Origin: Leucogyrophana mollusca
Taxonomy: Eukaryota > Basidiomycota > Agaricomycetes > Boletales
Direction of reading: 5' to 3'
Assembly: GCA_021014945.1 (NCBI GenBank)
Contig: MU266363.1
Span: 19,621 to 83,620, forward strand
Length of the DNA stretch: 64,000 nt
Shown: positions 63,258 to 64,000 of the stretch, piece by piece
How positions within the stretch are numbered: the stretch's first letter is position 1
Layout: every line of letters starts with the position of its first letter
Notes under the pieces: model-generated
The model's input: only the letters and a program-made list of their open reading frames with translations
What the model was told of the DNA's origin: nothing
The model's database searches: none
Translations under genes and position numbers: made by a program

Positions 63258-63766
63258 ATGCAATCGAACATCGAGCGTGCCCTCAGCGACCTCGTCGTCT
63301 TGAAGCAACCTATAACTGTCGCCAATGCCTTCCCTGCATACATGCGCATCGCTGGTTTCACTGAGGTCTGCAATGAAGCCATCACGTCATTCGAGCACGC
63401 CATGGACAAATATCCATCGCGTGCACCCAAATCGCATATCGTACCCGCGAAGAAGATCAGAGAGTTGATGACCGAGTACTGGACGGATAAGCTTGGCGTT
63501 GGCACTACGGCGATGATTTGCCCTTGTGCTAGCTGTGGACAACGGATCATCGTCGCGAAGGAAACTCTCGAAGAACTCCAACATCCGAGGAAGAAGCCTC
63601 CCGGTGGGTTGCTGTCAACCATTATCCATTACCTTAGACTCTGGCTCACGCTGAACACACAGCGAAGACAAAGAAAGCCCGGCGAGTGCGCATAACGCGC
63701 GATGTTTGTGCCGCCCCGGCACTCGCTGACCCCTACGCGCCGTCCACAAGCGCCTTTGGACTCTGA
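63258..63766 (+). CDS. unrecognised small protein with CxxC motif, 149 residues
   Basis: Two exons (63258-63603, 63663-63766) keep frame across a GTGGGT...CAG intron. I do not recognise the family. The N-terminal two thirds look helical (IERALSDLVVLKQPITVANA), followed by CPCASCGQRIIV, where Cys-x-Cys-x2-Cys could bind metal, and a basic run TKKARRVRITRDV. There is no signal peptide or membrane segment. A CT-rich upstream region and TATA-like box support expression. The ATG is preceded by a good context (CCAGG ATG). Confidence 0.55.
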
Positions 63767-64000
63767 ACCGCAAACGCGACCTGTTCTATTCTTATCTCTC
63801 CGTGCGGTTGCCTGCGCAGTGTTGCTGTCCATCCCTAATCGAATTTCGACCTTCCGTGTAGCATTTCTATACCCCTTTCCTGTCATTCAGGCATCCCATG
63901 CGCTCGACTTATCTAAATTACGCGACGACTTTGCGACGGTTTATATATTTGACCATCTATCCGCCTACCTCCTCTATGTACTCATCCCATTCAAACTTAC
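63767..64000. other. right edge, no gene seen
   Basis: No supported gene before the window ends. A TATATAT at about 63940-63950 near the right edge could serve a gene that begins outside. Confidence 0.35.

Overview
This window looks like nuclear DNA of an Agaricomycete (mushroom-forming basidiomycete). The evidence is dense genes broken by many 50-60 nt GT-AG introns, tightly packed divergent gene pairs, and families typical of these fungi: a FunK1-type kinase, DUF6533 and DUF6534 multi-pass membrane proteins, F-box/LRR proteins, a small secreted cysteine protein and an EXPORT-free set of ordinary housekeeping genes. All gene models below were spliced by eye; exon sums were checked for reading frame in most of them, and the names rest on recognised motifs, not on a database search.

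Layout. 1-0.75 kb: 5' part of a FunK1-like kinase running off the left edge. 0.75-3.1 kb: gene-poor, with a 30-bp tandem repeat and a diverged duplicated block. 3.1-4.5 kb: C2H2 zinc-finger protein. 6-7.4 kb: F-box-like gene broken by frame changes. 7.9-9.3 kb: mitochondrial CDP-DAG synthase TAM41. 9.75-17.3 kb: three same-strand DUF6533 membrane-protein paralogues, with a foldback repeat between the second and third. 17.9-25.4 kb: two divergent pairs, a mitochondrial membrane protein with POP1, and a borealin-like protein with ERG26. 25.8-29.9 kb: a DUF6534 membrane protein divergent from a second 3-beta-HSD-family enzyme. 30.2-33.4 kb: M3 oligopeptidase. 34.9-35.3 kb: small secreted protein. 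35.9-38.6 kb: F-box/LRR protein divergent from a basic nuclear-type protein. 39.8-44.5 kb: MFS monocarboxylate-type transporter, EB1 microtubule protein and a second F-box/LRR-like protein. 47.2-50.8 kb: chitin synthase. 51.1-53.3 kb: RCE1 CAAX protease divergent from the ATP synthase f subunit. 53.3-57.4 kb: gene-poor. 57.4-60.6 kb: AFG2-type AAA ATPase. 61.6-63.8 kb: two unrecognised small genes.

The genes do not form one pathway. Themes that recur are mitochondrion (TAM41, the coiled-coil membrane protein, ATP17, possibly the M3 peptidase), RNA and ribosome maturation (POP1, AFG2), chromosome and microtubule function (borealin-like, EB1), and membrane or wall biogenesis (ERG26, chitin synthase, RCE1). 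I see no mobile-element proteins, CRISPR-like array or viral module. The points most worth following are the conserved 4-nt microexon in the DUF6533 trio, two GC-AG introns in the EB1 gene, the probable dual start of the M3 peptidase, and the unrecognised genes at 61.6-63.8 kb.
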